From Candidatus Aegiribacteria sp. MLS_C (GTDB lineage: Bacteria > Fermentibacterota > Fermentibacteria > Fermentibacterales > JCC-6): a stretch of DNA of 39,764 bases. The stretch spans positions 158,854 to 198,617 of the forward strand of contig LQBI01000031.1 in assembly GCA_002030045.1 (NCBI GenBank), read 5' to 3'. Below, one piece after another: positions 1 to 7,953 of this stretch (position 1 is its first letter; every line of letters starts with the position of its first letter). The notes under the pieces were generated by a model, which saw only the letters and a program-made list of their open reading frames with translations, ran no database searches and was not told the origin of the DNA. Made by a program: the position numbers and the translations under genes.

Positions 1-1202
1 GCCACTCCCGCGGGACCCGATGCGCACCCTATCGAAAGGATTCCGGGCGCCGAGGTCAGTACCGATGAACGATGGGGGCCTGGATTGTGAACATACCCCG
101 AATCGTCCGTTGAAACGCCGGTCAGGGCGGCCATTCCGGCGGTTCCCTCCGAAGGGACCATGACCGGACCCAGGATGACCATGTCCATCTTCCTTCTCTG
201 TTCTTCCTCCCCGGCATTCCAGACAACTTCGGTCCCGTCCTTCGAACTCCTCAGCGAGACCGGTCCCGAATGGACCGCAAGCTCGGAGTCCACGTCTTTC
301 CAGGACAGGTGGTGAGGGTCATCGATGGGATCGGGCGAGTAGCTTCCGTCAAGCAGAACGAGAGGTCTGATCCCCGGCAGTTTCTTCGAAATGTAGTGCA
401 GGAACTTCAGACCGCACAGGGTGCTGATGGCCGAATGGGGGCCGATGCCTCCCGCATGGACCACCAGGGCAACGGATCCGGGTTCCCTGCCGTCCTTCAT
501 GAGCAGTTCGCCGGAAGTGGGACCGTTGGAGGCGTACAGCCTCTCGAACTCCGATGCCGTGAATACTCCGGGACCCGAGGATCCGGCCTGTTCCGGGTAG
601 CGGTCGCCGGCGGTGTCGTAACCGGTGGCTATGACAACGTCCGAAACCTCGAACCTGTGCTCGGTGTCCGCCTGCTCGTAATCGACGGCTTCGAATACGC
701 AGGCTTCCCTGCAGAGGGAACATTCCGCCCCCTCCGTCCATCTGAGGCAAGCGTTCCTGTCGATCCAGGGAACATTGGGCAGGGCCCCGGCGCAGGGAAC
801 GGAGATGGCACTCCGTCTAGACATGCCCTCCTCGAACCGGTTGTCGAGGCTGACAGGGCAGGCGTTCCAGCACTCCGCGCAGCCTATGCAGGCTTCGGCG
901 TCCACGGATGAGGCCCTCTGCAGCACCACGGCGACGAAACCGCCGTCCTTCCTCTCCAGGGAGACGACACTGCTTAGCATCAGCAGCTCTATGCCGGTGT
1001 TCCTGAGCACCTCCTGCTGCATCGGGGATACCATGCAGGTGGCGCATTCCATGGAGGGATACACGTCCTCGCAGCGGATCAGCCTGCCTCCGATGACGGA
1101 GCTGTTCTCCACCAGGAAGACCCTCCTGTCCGCCGCGGCCAGCATGAGGGATGCCTTCATCCCGGCAACGCCGGCTCCTATTACAAGGACTCCGTCAGCC
1201 AC
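1..1202 (-). CDS. hdrA: HdrA-like FAD/iron-sulfur protein (partial)
   Basis: Heterodisulfide-reductase subunit A-like flavoprotein, cut by the left window edge after 400 codons. I translated it by hand. The GTG start overlaps the mvhD stop by one base (TAGTG), so translation is probably coupled. The N-terminus has a dinucleotide-binding GAGVAG at residues 10-15 and the GGR motif after the second strand. Cysteines at about 44, 53 and 56 lie where HdrA/QmoA proteins carry their first cluster ligands. Two further cysteine sets follow: C105, C108, C111 and C115 (CIGCAECWNACP), and C152, C161, C164 and C168. These fit two inserted [4Fe-4S] clusters. HdrA proteins pass electrons through FAD between low-potential donors and thiol/disulfide or sulfur chemistry. 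The MvhD neighbour supports HdrA rather than a plain pyridine nucleotide-disulfide oxidoreductase. The C-terminal half is outside the window. Confidence 0.85.
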   Translation of the reverse strand, partial: MADGVLVIGAGVAGMKASLMLAAADRRVFLVENSSVIGGRLIRCEDVYPSMECATCMVSPMQQEVLRNTGIELLMLSSVVSLERKDGGFVAVVLQRASSVDAEACIGCAECWNACPVSLDNRFEEGMSRRSAISVPCAGALPNVPWIDRNACLRWTEGAECSLCREACVFEAVDYEQADTEHRFEVSDVVIATGYDTAGDRYPEQAGSSGPGVFTASEFERLYASNGPTSGELLMKDGREPGSVALVVHAGGIGPHSAISTLCGLKFLHYISKKLPGIRPLVLLDGSYSPDPIDDPHHLSWKDVDSELAVHSGPVSLRSSKDGTEVVWNAGEEEQRRKMDMVILGPVMVPSEGTAGMAALTGVSTDDSGYVHNPGPHRSSVLTSAPGILSIGCASGPAGV

Positions 1203-1624
1203 TATATCAGGGTTTCCCTGGACACCGGGTTGGGGCCGAGGGCCCTTATCTTCTCGGTGAACTCCTCGACCACCTTCCTGAACCTGACGCCCTCCGAGGC
1301 GGATATCCAGGAGAGTCGAAGCCTCTCGGACTCGAGACCCAGGCTCTCCATCACCTTCTTGAGAACGGCGAACCTCCGCCTGGCGAAGTAGTTGCCCTTG
1401 TCGTAGTGGCAGTCCCCCGGGTGGCAGCCGGCAATGAGCACGCCGTCAGCTCCCCGGAGGAAGGCGTCGGTAACCATCTCCGGATCGACCCTGCTGCTGC
1501 ACATCACCCTGATGGGAACAAGGTTGGGCGGCATCTCCAGCCTGCTTGTGCCGGCCAGGTCCGCTCCGGCGTAAGAGCACCAGTTGCACAGGAAACCGAC
1601 TATTCGGGGCTCGAAATCGCTCAT
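1202..1624 (-). CDS. mvhD: MvhD/HdrA-associated hydrogenase delta subunit
   Basis: A 140-residue protein of the methyl-viologen-reducing hydrogenase delta family, full length for the family. The family's cysteine motifs are clear: CNWCSYAGAD near residue 13, RVMCSSRVDP near 40, and GCHPGDCHY near 66-74. The last is a [2Fe-2S] ligand set. MvhD is the small protein that docks to HdrA and delivers electrons from hydrogenase, formate dehydrogenase or other donors to its flavin. It lies 14 nt after tusA and overlaps hdrA by one base. No hydrogenase large or small subunit is visible in the window, so the donor is unknown. Confidence 0.9.
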   Translation of the reverse strand: MSDFEPRIVGFLCNWCSYAGADLAGTSRLEMPPNLVPIRVMCSSRVDPEMVTDAFLRGADGVLIAGCHPGDCHYDKGNYFARRRFAVLKKVMESLGLESERLRLSWISASEGVRFRKVVEEFTEKIRALGPNPVSRETLI

Positions 1625-1638
1625 TTAAGATCCGCCTG

Positions 1639-1863
1639 TCAGAACTGTATCTGCGCCCTGTGCCTGCCTTCGCCCTCGTCGGCACAGAACAGGAGGGTAC
1701 GGCCGGTCCTGTCGCACCAGGCCCTTATGTCATCGGGGAATGACGGGCAGTCGGCCAGGACTTCCAGCATGTCGCCCTCCTCCAGTTCCTTTGCCTTTAC
1801 GGCTATCTTCAGAATGGGCTGGGGGCACTTCAGGCCCATGGCATCCAGTGTATGGTCGGCCAT
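1639..1863 (-). CDS. tusA: TusA-family sulfur carrier
   Basis: A 74-residue sulfur-carrier protein with the TusA signature MGLKCPQPILK. The persulfide-forming cysteine is C13. A second cysteine lies near residue 43. TusA proteins carry sulfane sulfur as a persulfide between sulfurtransferases, for tRNA thiolation or dissimilatory sulfur metabolism. The position between a DsrE-like gene and mvhD-hdrA (gaps of 16 and 14 nt) points to sulfur trafficking toward the Hdr proteins rather than tRNA modification. This role is inferred from context. Confidence 0.92.
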   Translation of the reverse strand: MADHTLDAMGLKCPQPILKIAVKAKELEEGDMLEVLADCPSFPDDIRAWCDRTGRTLLFCADEGEGRHRAQIQF

Positions 1864-1879
1864 TTCAGAATCCTTTCCG

Positions 1880-2233
1880 CTAGAATGAGAAGGTTACGCC
1901 GGCGTCCCGTATGTCGGCCATGAAACTTGTGGCGCCGCCGATCTCGATATCGTCCCTCAGGTCCCCGGGAGTGACGTCCTTGGCCTCCAGGGCCAGTTCG
2001 CACAGTATGAACCTTCCTCCAAGGGCCTTTATCCCCTCCAGGAGTTCTCTCATGGGCGGCATTCCCTTGGCCGTGATACCCTCCAGGTATCCCGGCTTCA
2101 GTGCGGGAACTGCCGTAGGACAGAAGAAGAACACGACGCTGTCGCCGGAGGCCGCCGCCGCCGATCCCATTATGAAGCTTGGATAGAGATTCGAGTTCTC
2201 GCTCCCGTTGACCACTATCGCCACTTTGCCCAT
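1880..2233 (-). CDS. DsrE/DsrF-like sulfur-relay protein
   Basis: A 117-residue protein of the DsrE/DsrF-like fold. The N-terminal strand (KVAIVVNGSE) is followed by a hydrophobic strand with VVFFFCP. The conserved region GGRFILCELALEA carries C78, matching the position of the DsrE active cysteine. DsrE-type proteins accept and donate persulfide sulfur and often act together with TusA. It lies 21 nt downstream of arsR and 16 nt upstream of tusA in the same operon. It may correspond to the peroxiredoxin-family or DsrE2 annotations. The exact subfamily cannot be set by eye. Confidence 0.85.
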   Translation of the reverse strand: MGKVAIVVNGSENSNLYPSFIMGSAAAASGDSVVFFFCPTAVPALKPGYLEGITAKGMPPMRELLEGIKALGGRFILCELALEAKDVTPGDLRDDIEIGGATSFMADIRDAGVTFSF

Positions 2234-2254
2234 AAAAGGCTCCTCTCGCTTATT

Positions 2255-2623
2255 CTAGGACCCAATACCGTCGAGTCTGTTCTTCAGGGCTTTGCTGAAA
2301 CTGCTCCTGGCCTCTTCTATGCCGGTCTCGGGCCAGTCAGCGGAAAGGGCTTCAAGGACCGCCTTCACAAGGCCCGGCCAGCGCAGGTAGTAGCATCTGT
2401 AGGGTCCGTCACGCTCCGCAAGGATGAGACCCGAGTTCTTAAGTACGGAAAGATGCTGGGAGATGTTCGGCTGCTTCGCGCCGAGTATCTCGTGAATAGC
2501 CGTCACGCACCTGGGGTTCCTGAGGAGTTCCTCCAGTATTCGGAGCCTGACCGGATTGGCCATGGCCTTCAGGAACTCGGCGAGCCTCTTCGTGGATATG
2601 GTTCCGTATTCGAGGTCCTTCAT
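2255..2623 (-). CDS. ArsR-family transcriptional regulator
   Basis: A 122-residue winged-helix repressor. Residues 15-34 (EFLKAMANPVRLRILEELL) are the classic ArsR opening helix. The recognition helix is QPNISQHLSVLKNSGL (51-66), and the wing reads ERDGPYRCYYL. C39 lies in the stretch where ArsR and thiol-sensing relatives carry a sensor cysteine, and C77 lies at the end of the wing. This pairing is not the spacing of BigR/SqrR, so thiol sensing is only a possibility. First gene of the sulfur operon, with a promoter and palindrome directly upstream, so autorepression is likely. No Shine-Dalgarno sequence is evident before the ATG. Confidence 0.9.
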   Translation of the reverse strand: MKDLEYGTISTKRLAEFLKAMANPVRLRILEELLRNPRCVTAIHEILGAKQPNISQHLSVLKNSGLILAERDGPYRCYYLRWPGLVKAVLEALSADWPETGIEEARSSFSKALKNRLDGIGS

Positions 2624-2654
2624 CTATTCAACACCATGCATTCCGGAAGTGGAA

Positions 2655-2705
2655 TATTCGAATAACCGAATACGGAACGCTAGCCCGAAGCGTCGCTACT
2701 GTCAA
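2655..2705 (-). promoter_or_regulatory. arsR operon promoter with palindromic operator
   Basis: On the minus strand there is a perfect -35, TTGACA (2705-2700). A 17-nt spacer separates it from a weak -10, TAGCGT (2682-2677). Directly downstream, around the expected start of transcription, lie a perfect 10-bp palindrome TATTCGAATA (2655-2664) and an extra half-site CGAATA (2668-2673). Such an operator over the start site fits ArsR-type repression. The leader to the ATG would be about 45 nt. Confidence 0.55.
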
Positions 2706-2735
2706 GAACCGGGCGGGTCCGGGTCCGGTCGCGGC

Positions 2736-2820
2736 CGGGCCTCAGTGACTGCTTGGCCTCAGCGTCCGTTTGGCCTCAACGGCCGCTTGGCCTCAGCGTC
2801 CGTTTGGCCTCAACGGCCGC
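2736..2820. repeat. 17-bp tandem repeat, ABAB pattern
   Basis: Four exact 17-bp units stand head to tail at 2753-2769, 2770-2786, 2787-2803 and 2804-2820. All begin TTGGCCTCA. Units 1 and 3 end GCGTCCGT; units 2 and 4 end ACGGCCGC. A fifth, diverged unit occupies 2736-2752. The array runs from the last codons of the diguanylate cyclase gene toward the arsR promoter. It looks like a 34-bp duplication of a 17-bp doublet. Confidence 0.9.
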
Positions 2821-4117
2821 TGCGAAGCAGGATGTCGTCCTCCGAGATCCGGCTCCTCCGCTGCTGCTTGTCCTCGTACATCAGCGAGTCGGCGCAGCTG
2901 AGCAGGCGGCCTATCTGGGTCTGGTAGTGCAGTACCGTCGAATGGTAGCCTATGCTGAGGGACAGCATGAAAGGCAGCGGCTTGGATGCAACTATCTCGT
3001 CGATCCTGGAGTCTATCCGCTGTCTTATGGACTCAACGGCGAAACCTTCGGTGTCCATGAAGAGGACCACGAACTCGTCCCCTCCAAGCCTGGCGATGAT
3101 GTCGGATTCACGGAAGCAGCTCCTGAGCACCCTGGCGGTGGTCTCGATGGCACTGTCCCCCGCTGCGTGCCCCAGCTCGTCGTTGATGAGCTTGAGATAG
3201 TCAAGGTCCACGTACAATAGCCCTATCTCGGGCTGTTTCCTCCTGCTGGAGTCAAGCAGCTGCCGTCCCAGGGTCATGAAACCCCTTCGGTTGTACAGAC
3301 CGGTGAGACTGTCGTGCAGGGAGAGTTCGGTCAGTCTCTTCTCGAGCCTGACCCTGTTGGTGATGTCGAGGAAGGACAGTACATGGCAGGCCTCGTCCTC
3401 CTCCGTAGCTTCCACGGTTATGGCGCTGGCGGAGGCGGTGAAGGTGGTGCTGTCCCTGCGCTGGCACTCTATCTCCCCCTCCCATTTTCCCTTGGAGGCC
3501 ATTATTTCCTCCATGTCGTCGAAGTCGCCTATGAGGGAGAACAGGTCGGCCACTTCCATCCTCAGTATCTCCGCCCTTCCGTACCGCCAGTAGTTCAGGG
3601 ATTCCGCATTGGCGTAGCATATCCTCCAGGAGGGATCGGCTATCAGCATGGCGCTCAGGGCGCTGTCCAGGGCCCTGTTCTTCTTCATCATCTCCCTCTG
3701 GAACCTGCGTCTCTCCGATGTCTCGCGCAGCGTCATCAGTATGGAACTGAAGCCATTGCTCTCTACCAGACTGGTGGTCATGTCCATCGATTTGAGGCTT
3801 CCGTCGGCGCACCTCACCTTCCTGTCCAGGAAGACCCCGTCCAGTATGGAGGGCACACCTCCGTCCATGCCGGAGCGACGGTCTTCGCCGGTGTCGGGGA
3901 GCAGCAGACCCACTTCCGTTCCCAACAGGTCCTTGCGCGGGTAGCCCAGGATGTTTTCGGCAGCGTCGCTGACCCTCTTGATGATCCCGTTCTGGGCGTC
4001 CACGACTACCAGTACGTCGATGGAATTGCGGAAGACCAGCTCCAGGCTCTGCAGCCTGCGCTTCAGTACCGCGATCTCTCTCCCGAGTGTGCCCGCGTCC
4101 TTCTCTTCACTGTCCAT
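2810..4117 (-). CDS. PAS-PAS-GGDEF diguanylate cyclase
   Basis: A 435-residue cytoplasmic sensor enzyme predicted to make cyclic-di-GMP from two GTP. A short coiled coil (about 8-25) precedes two PAS domains, about 25-135 (with VVVDAQNGIIKRVSDAAENI) and 150-260. The GGDEF domain spans about 270-430, with the signature RLGGDEF near residues 342-348, so catalysis should be intact. The inhibitory I-site RxxD (RESD) sits five residues before GGDEF, so product feedback is expected. No transmembrane segment is seen. It is a single gene, not tightly coupled to its neighbours. The signal sensed by the PAS domains is unknown. Confidence 0.93.
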   Translation of the reverse strand: MDSEEKDAGTLGREIAVLKRRLQSLELVFRNSIDVLVVVDAQNGIIKRVSDAAENILGYPRKDLLGTEVGLLLPDTGEDRRSGMDGGVPSILDGVFLDRKVRCADGSLKSMDMTTSLVESNGFSSILMTLRETSERRRFQREMMKKNRALDSALSAMLIADPSWRICYANAESLNYWRYGRAEILRMEVADLFSLIGDFDDMEEIMASKGKWEGEIECQRRDSTTFTASASAITVEATEEDEACHVLSFLDITNRVRLEKRLTELSLHDSLTGLYNRRGFMTLGRQLLDSSRRKQPEIGLLYVDLDYLKLINDELGHAAGDSAIETTARVLRSCFRESDIIARLGGDEFVVLFMDTEGFAVESIRQRIDSRIDEIVASKPLPFMLSLSIGYHSTVLHYQTQIGRLLSCADSLMYEDKQQRRSRISEDDILLRSGR

Positions 4118-4356
4118 GTTCCCGCTTCCCGCATAGTTACGGCTGCAACCGAGGAATGAACCGGCCGGGTCCGGCAGGTCCTAAGATAGCCGGCGGCAGG
4201 TCCCGCCGGGAGTCCGAACGAATCTGCATTCCTGCACCGGACCGGCTGAGAGCCATTTGACCGGATGCCGGCGGTTGACGGCCCTGTCCGGACCCTGCAT
4301 TCTCGCACCTGCGTGAATCATGGCTAATATAAAAAGCACCGGCGGGAGGTTGGTGA

Positions 4357-4767
4357 ATGGGCGCGAGATTTGAACTTGAACCCGGAGAGAACGTCCTGGC
4401 GGATACCAGGAGGCACGGTCTCCAGGGGAAGAGGATCAAGTTCCCCGTCATCACGAGATGTGTGCTGACGGACCGGCGGTTCGTATTCTTCGATCTCGGA
4501 AGGATGGCACCGTTCTACATGCAGCTCGGTTTCCTGCTCAGACCACTGGTGAAGGGTGCTCCGGTAAGCCTTCCACTGGATGGGATGAGGGTATCCAGGG
4601 GTGTGTACTTCAGGAACAGGAACCTGCTGGAACTCGAATCGCAGAATGGAAGTTCAGTACTGCTGGACAGGTTCGAGAAATCCCTGGAATGGCTGCGTGA
4701 AATCCTTCATAACAGTGGATATGGACTGACGCCGACAGGGGGGGAGGAATGGATGGTCGCTCTGTGA
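4357..4767 (+). CDS. PH/GRAM-like domain protein, unknown function
   Basis: A 136-residue soluble protein that starts with a good ribosome-binding site (GGGAGG, 7 nt before the ATG). The pattern LEPGENVLADTRRHG, then a strand pair with CVLTDRRFVFFDLG, resembles bacterial PH-like domains, which open with 'GE.vl' and contain 'lT..R..f'. The remainder is short beta strands and a C-terminal helix (FEKSLEWLREILH). No catalytic motif or membrane segment is seen. A TATAAA element at 4328-4333 may be the -10; I saw no good -35. It converges with the MazG-like gene, with 6 nt between them. Confidence 0.6.
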   Translation: MGARFELEPGENVLADTRRHGLQGKRIKFPVITRCVLTDRRFVFFDLGRMAPFYMQLGFLLRPLVKGAPVSLPLDGMRVSRGVYFRNRNLLELESQNGSSVLLDRFEKSLEWLREILHNSGYGLTPTGGEEWMVAL

Positions 4768-4773
4768 GGACTC

Positions 4774-5109
4774 TCAGGGCCGCTTCATCGCCCTTCCCCT
4801 GACGGCTTCCACCGGGTACCTCTCCTCGTTGAGTTCCAGTTTCCTGTTGACCGTTTCCTCTATGTTGAGACCCAGTTCGCTGGCAAGGATGGTGAGGAAT
4901 ATGGCTATGTCGGCCATCTCCTCTCCAATGGCCCTTATGGCATCCTCCGGCATTCTCCTCGACTCCTCGGAGGTCCTCCACAGGAAATTCTCGAGAAGCT
5001 CTCCGGATTCTATCGCTATCGCCTCGGCCAGATTCTTCGGATCGTGGAACTGTTTCCAGTCCCTCAGATCGCGGAACTCCAGTATCCTGTCCCTGAGTCT
5101 GTCCAGCAT
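4774..5109 (-). CDS. MazG-like nucleotide pyrophosphohydrolase
   Basis: A 111-residue all-alpha NTP pyrophosphatase of the MazG/DCTPP1 (RS21-C6) type. The metal-binding acidic motifs are visible: IAIESGELLENF (ExxE, about residues 33-41) and EEMADIAIF (ExxD, about 63-71). The WKQFHDPKNLAEAI opening is typical of the single-domain subfamily. Such enzymes hydrolyse dCTP, modified or surplus NTPs to monophosphate and pyrophosphate (house-cleaning). The substrate cannot be told from sequence. The gene stands alone on this strand. Confidence 0.88.
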   Translation of the reverse strand: MLDRLRDRILEFRDLRDWKQFHDPKNLAEAIAIESGELLENFLWRTSEESRRMPEDAIRAIGEEMADIAIFLTILASELGLNIEETVNRKLELNEERYPVEAVRGRAMKRP

Positions 5110-5164
5110 CCTGTTACCTCCGTAGCAGGTTGAATGCCGTGCCGGTAAGGCCGGCCGGCGGACC

Positions 5165-5848
5165 TCATTCCACAGGCTCGACGATGACTTCGGTCACCTG
5201 CAAGCGGCCGTCCACAAGTTCCATTACCGTGGTCACCATGGAGTCGGCACCGTCGTACTCGGTTGTCACGGACCTGGTTCTGACGGGAACGCCGTCTTCC
5301 ACGGTGTATTCATCGGTGCCGTACATGCCCATTCCGCCCCTGTGAAAACATGTTATCATCCCTTCGACGGGATCGAAGGAAGGGGAGACGAGACCCGCAT
5401 CCTCCCACTCCAGGGACCTCTGGAAGGTTCCCTCCCCGGGCCGGAAGAGGAAGAAGTACCAGTAGGTATTGGGCCCGGCTGTGGGTGACATCATCAACCT
5501 GAGGTCACTGTATCCGTCGAAATCCATGTCTTCCGATACCAGGTAGCCCTCCGTCCCCAGGCCGCTGCCGTAGTAGGCTTCGATACCCTCGAAGAAGGAA
5601 CGGCATCCCGATTCCAGCCCGGTGAACGAGATGGTATGGCCCATACGGAAACCCTGCGGGACCTCGGGGGGGCCGGTCCAGTAGAGGTCCGCCCGGAAAT
5701 CCTCCACGCCGTCCCTCACTGAAAGGGTGCAGCTTGTAACGCCGGTCGCGTCCGAAGGGGGCTGGATCCCTCCTGCCAGAACGTGGTGCATGAACGGTGA
5801 ACCGGTCGGCAACCATGCGGCCAGGACGCAGAGCTGAATGAAGCGCAT
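5165..5848 (-). CDS. Secreted protein of unknown function
   Basis: A 227-residue exported protein. I place the start at the ATG at 5848, because GGAGGA lies 6-7 nt before it and because it opens a signal peptide (RFIQLCVLAAWLP). An in-frame extension upstream to 5926 has neither. The body is beta-rich. DMDFDGYSDLRLM resembles a calcium-binding FG-GAP/EF-hand-like loop, as in the XAC2610-type secreted proteins. YWYFFLFRPGEGTF follows. The C-terminus is plain and I see no sorting domain. Function unknown. Confidence 0.75.
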   Translation of the reverse strand: MRFIQLCVLAAWLPTGSPFMHHVLAGGIQPPSDATGVTSCTLSVRDGVEDFRADLYWTGPPEVPQGFRMGHTISFTGLESGCRSFFEGIEAYYGSGLGTEGYLVSEDMDFDGYSDLRLMMSPTAGPNTYWYFFLFRPGEGTFQRSLEWEDAGLVSPSFDPVEGMITCFHRGGMGMYGTDEYTVEDGVPVRTRSVTTEYDGADSMVTTVMELVDGRLQVTEVIVEPVE

Positions 5849-6039
5849 TCGGATTCCTCCATGTCGATGCTGCCGGAACCTACCAGCGGCAGTCGTCAAT
5901 GTAAGCCTCCCTCCGCCGGCGGGCAAGTCCCCGGCACGGTGACGGAGGAGGAGGCGGTGACGGAGGTAGGCTCGGGAGTTAGTTTTCCTCTGCGCGGACG
6001 ATGTATCCCCGGGAGATCTTGCGGAACGGGAGGAAGAGC

Positions 6040-6867
6040 ATGCTCGGCAATCCGGTACTGGACTGCATCATGGGGAGGAGATCCATAAGGAAATACAGGG
6101 AGGAGCAGCCTGAGGACGAGGTACTGGAGGCGGTGGTGAGAGCCGGCCAGCAGGCTCCCTTCGCCATGCAGATGGGAAGCCTCCTGCTTTCCAGGGACAT
6201 TGACGCCAACGTATTCAGGGCTCCTCTGATGTTCACGGTATGCGCCGACGTACACCGGATGGAGAAGGTGATGGAGGCCAGGGGCTGGAAGAGGACGGCG
6301 TCGGATGCCTACACGCTGCTCTTCGCCGTCCAGGATGCATCCTACATGGCACAGAACATGGTCATAGCCGGCGAGAGCCTGGGGCTCGGGAGCTGCTACA
6401 TCGGGGCGGCACCGTTCATGGTGTCCAGGATAAGGGAACGGTACGGGCTTCCCGACAGGGTATTCCCGCTGGTCCTCCTTACGATGGGGTATCCCGCGGA
6501 GGACCCGCCGGTCAGACCCCGCTACCCCCTCGAGTTCCATCTCTTCGAGGATTCCTACCCGGAGATGGACCGTGAAACGGTTCGGCGTGCGATGGAAATC
6601 ATGGACTCCGGGTATCTGGAACAGGACTACTACAGGAAGGCCAACTACATGATCGCTCTCCCGGAGGGAATGGAGGAGACCTTCGACTTCGACAGCTACT
6701 CCTGGACCGAGCACATTTCACGAAAACTGGGTCTCTGGGGAGGCGATCACGAAGAAGTGCTCAGGAACGTGCGGCGTTGCGGTTTCAGGGTATGCGGCGA
6801 GGTTGAGGATAGCACCGACCCTCAGGCGGAGGGAGATCGGAAGACGGGACGCGGGAGAACTGACTGA
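6040..6867 (+). CDS. Nitroreductase-family FMN oxidoreductase
   Basis: A 275-residue flavoenzyme of the nitroreductase superfamily, probably FMN- and NAD(P)H-dependent. The start at 6040 is chosen because GGGAGG lies 6 nt upstream; an upstream ATG at 6001 has no such site. The RRSIRKY motif near residue 12 binds FMN phosphate, and the GLGSCYIGA region (about 122-130) is the family's second flavin contact. A longer C-terminal part (MDRETVRRAMEIMDSGY..., ANYMIALPEGMEE) resembles NfsA/FRP-type proteins. The last 25 residues are charged and probably disordered. The natural substrate is unknown. The next gene starts 16 nt downstream and may be co-transcribed. Confidence 0.85.
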   Translation: MLGNPVLDCIMGRRSIRKYREEQPEDEVLEAVVRAGQQAPFAMQMGSLLLSRDIDANVFRAPLMFTVCADVHRMEKVMEARGWKRTASDAYTLLFAVQDASYMAQNMVIAGESLGLGSCYIGAAPFMVSRIRERYGLPDRVFPLVLLTMGYPAEDPPVRPRYPLEFHLFEDSYPEMDRETVRRAMEIMDSGYLEQDYYRKANYMIALPEGMEETFDFDSYSWTEHISRKLGLWGGDHEEVLRNVRRCGFRVCGEVEDSTDPQAEGDRKTGRGRTD

Positions 6868-6883
6868 TTAACGGGAGACATTC

Positions 6884-7909
6884 ATGATGCGCAGGAGCGC
6901 GATGAACACGGTTATGGTCCTTTCCATTTCGGCTGTGACGGCGGCGGCGGTCCTGCTATCATTTCTTCCGGCCTGCGGCGGGGCAGCAGGTCCGGAGGAG
7001 GAGGGGATCGACCGTCGGCAGGAGATGAGACAGCTGGTGACGGACATTGCGGAATACTCCAGGGGTCTCTCCCCGGGTTTCATCATCGTGCTCCAGAACG
7101 GCCAGGAGCTTCTCACTGAGGACGGCGAGCCCGAAGGTCCCCTATGCCAGCCCTACGCCTCGTCAATAGACGGACAGGGAAGGGAGGACCTCTACTTCGG
7201 GTACGACGAGGACGATGTGCCCACTCCTCCGGATGAGACCGACTGGATGGTGTCCTTCCTGGACCTGGCCGAGCAGAACGGGGTGGAGGTACTGGTGACG
7301 GACTACTGCTGGACGACTCAGCATGTGGACAGTTCCTACGCGTGGAACCAGTCCCGCGGATACACTTCCTTCGCCGCGGACAGCCGCGACCTGGATCGTA
7401 TTCCCGCCTATCCTCCGCAGCCCTGGAACCACGACGGCGATCCGGTTACCGCCCTTTCCGAGGCGGGGAACTTCCTGTACCTGATCGACGACGGTCAGTA
7501 CTCATCGGTTTCGGAGTTCGTCGGCCAGCTCTCGGCAACCGATTACGACCTGTTCATACTCGACCTGTTCTGCTGCGGCGAAAGCCTGGACCGGGACGAC
7601 CTGGCCCTCCTGGGCGTGAAACCGAACGGACAGCCGAGGCTGGTGCTCTGCTACGTCAGCATAGGCGAGGCCGAGGATTACCGCTGGTACTGGGACCCGG
7701 AATGGGAGACCGACCCGCCTTCATGGCTCGGGCCCGAGAATCCCCAGTGGCCCGGCAACTACCTGGTGGAGTACTGGGATCCCGAATGGGCGGCCATTCT
7801 CTACGGCAGTGACAGTTCATACGTGGACATGGTGGTCACTGCAGGTTTCGACGGCGTCTACCTGGACAAGATAGATTCCTTCGAGGATTACGAGCAGGCG
7901 ACTTTCTGA
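6884..7909 (+). CDS. GH114-like (TM1410/MJ1477) lipoprotein, possibly truncated
   Basis: A 341-residue lipoprotein. An N-terminal hydrophobic segment ends in a lipobox LPAC, with C31 as lipidation site. The body matches the TM1410/MJ1477, endo-alpha-1,4-polygalactosaminidase-like (GH114) TIM barrel: YLIDDG near 195, CYVSIGEAEDYRWYW near 258-272, and GFDGVYLDKIDSFEDY near 321-336. Family members usually continue well past the VYLD strand. Here the stop follows within 15 residues, so the barrel is probably C-terminally cut, in keeping with the decayed DNA that follows. The role is presumably cleavage or binding of galactosaminoglycan-type polymer, but activity is doubtful. Weak ribosome-binding site GGGAGA. 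Confidence 0.72.
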   Translation: MMRRSAMNTVMVLSISAVTAAAVLLSFLPACGGAAGPEEEGIDRRQEMRQLVTDIAEYSRGLSPGFIIVLQNGQELLTEDGEPEGPLCQPYASSIDGQGREDLYFGYDEDDVPTPPDETDWMVSFLDLAEQNGVEVLVTDYCWTTQHVDSSYAWNQSRGYTSFAADSRDLDRIPAYPPQPWNHDGDPVTALSEAGNFLYLIDDGQYSSVSEFVGQLSATDYDLFILDLFCCGESLDRDDLALLGVKPNGQPRLVLCYVSIGEAEDYRWYWDPEWETDPPSWLGPENPQWPGNYLVEYWDPEWAAILYGSDSSYVDMVVTAGFDGVYLDKIDSFEDYEQATF

Positions 7910-7953
7910 AGGAGAGGGTTCAATAAAGCAAGGTCATTCATGATGATGGCCTA

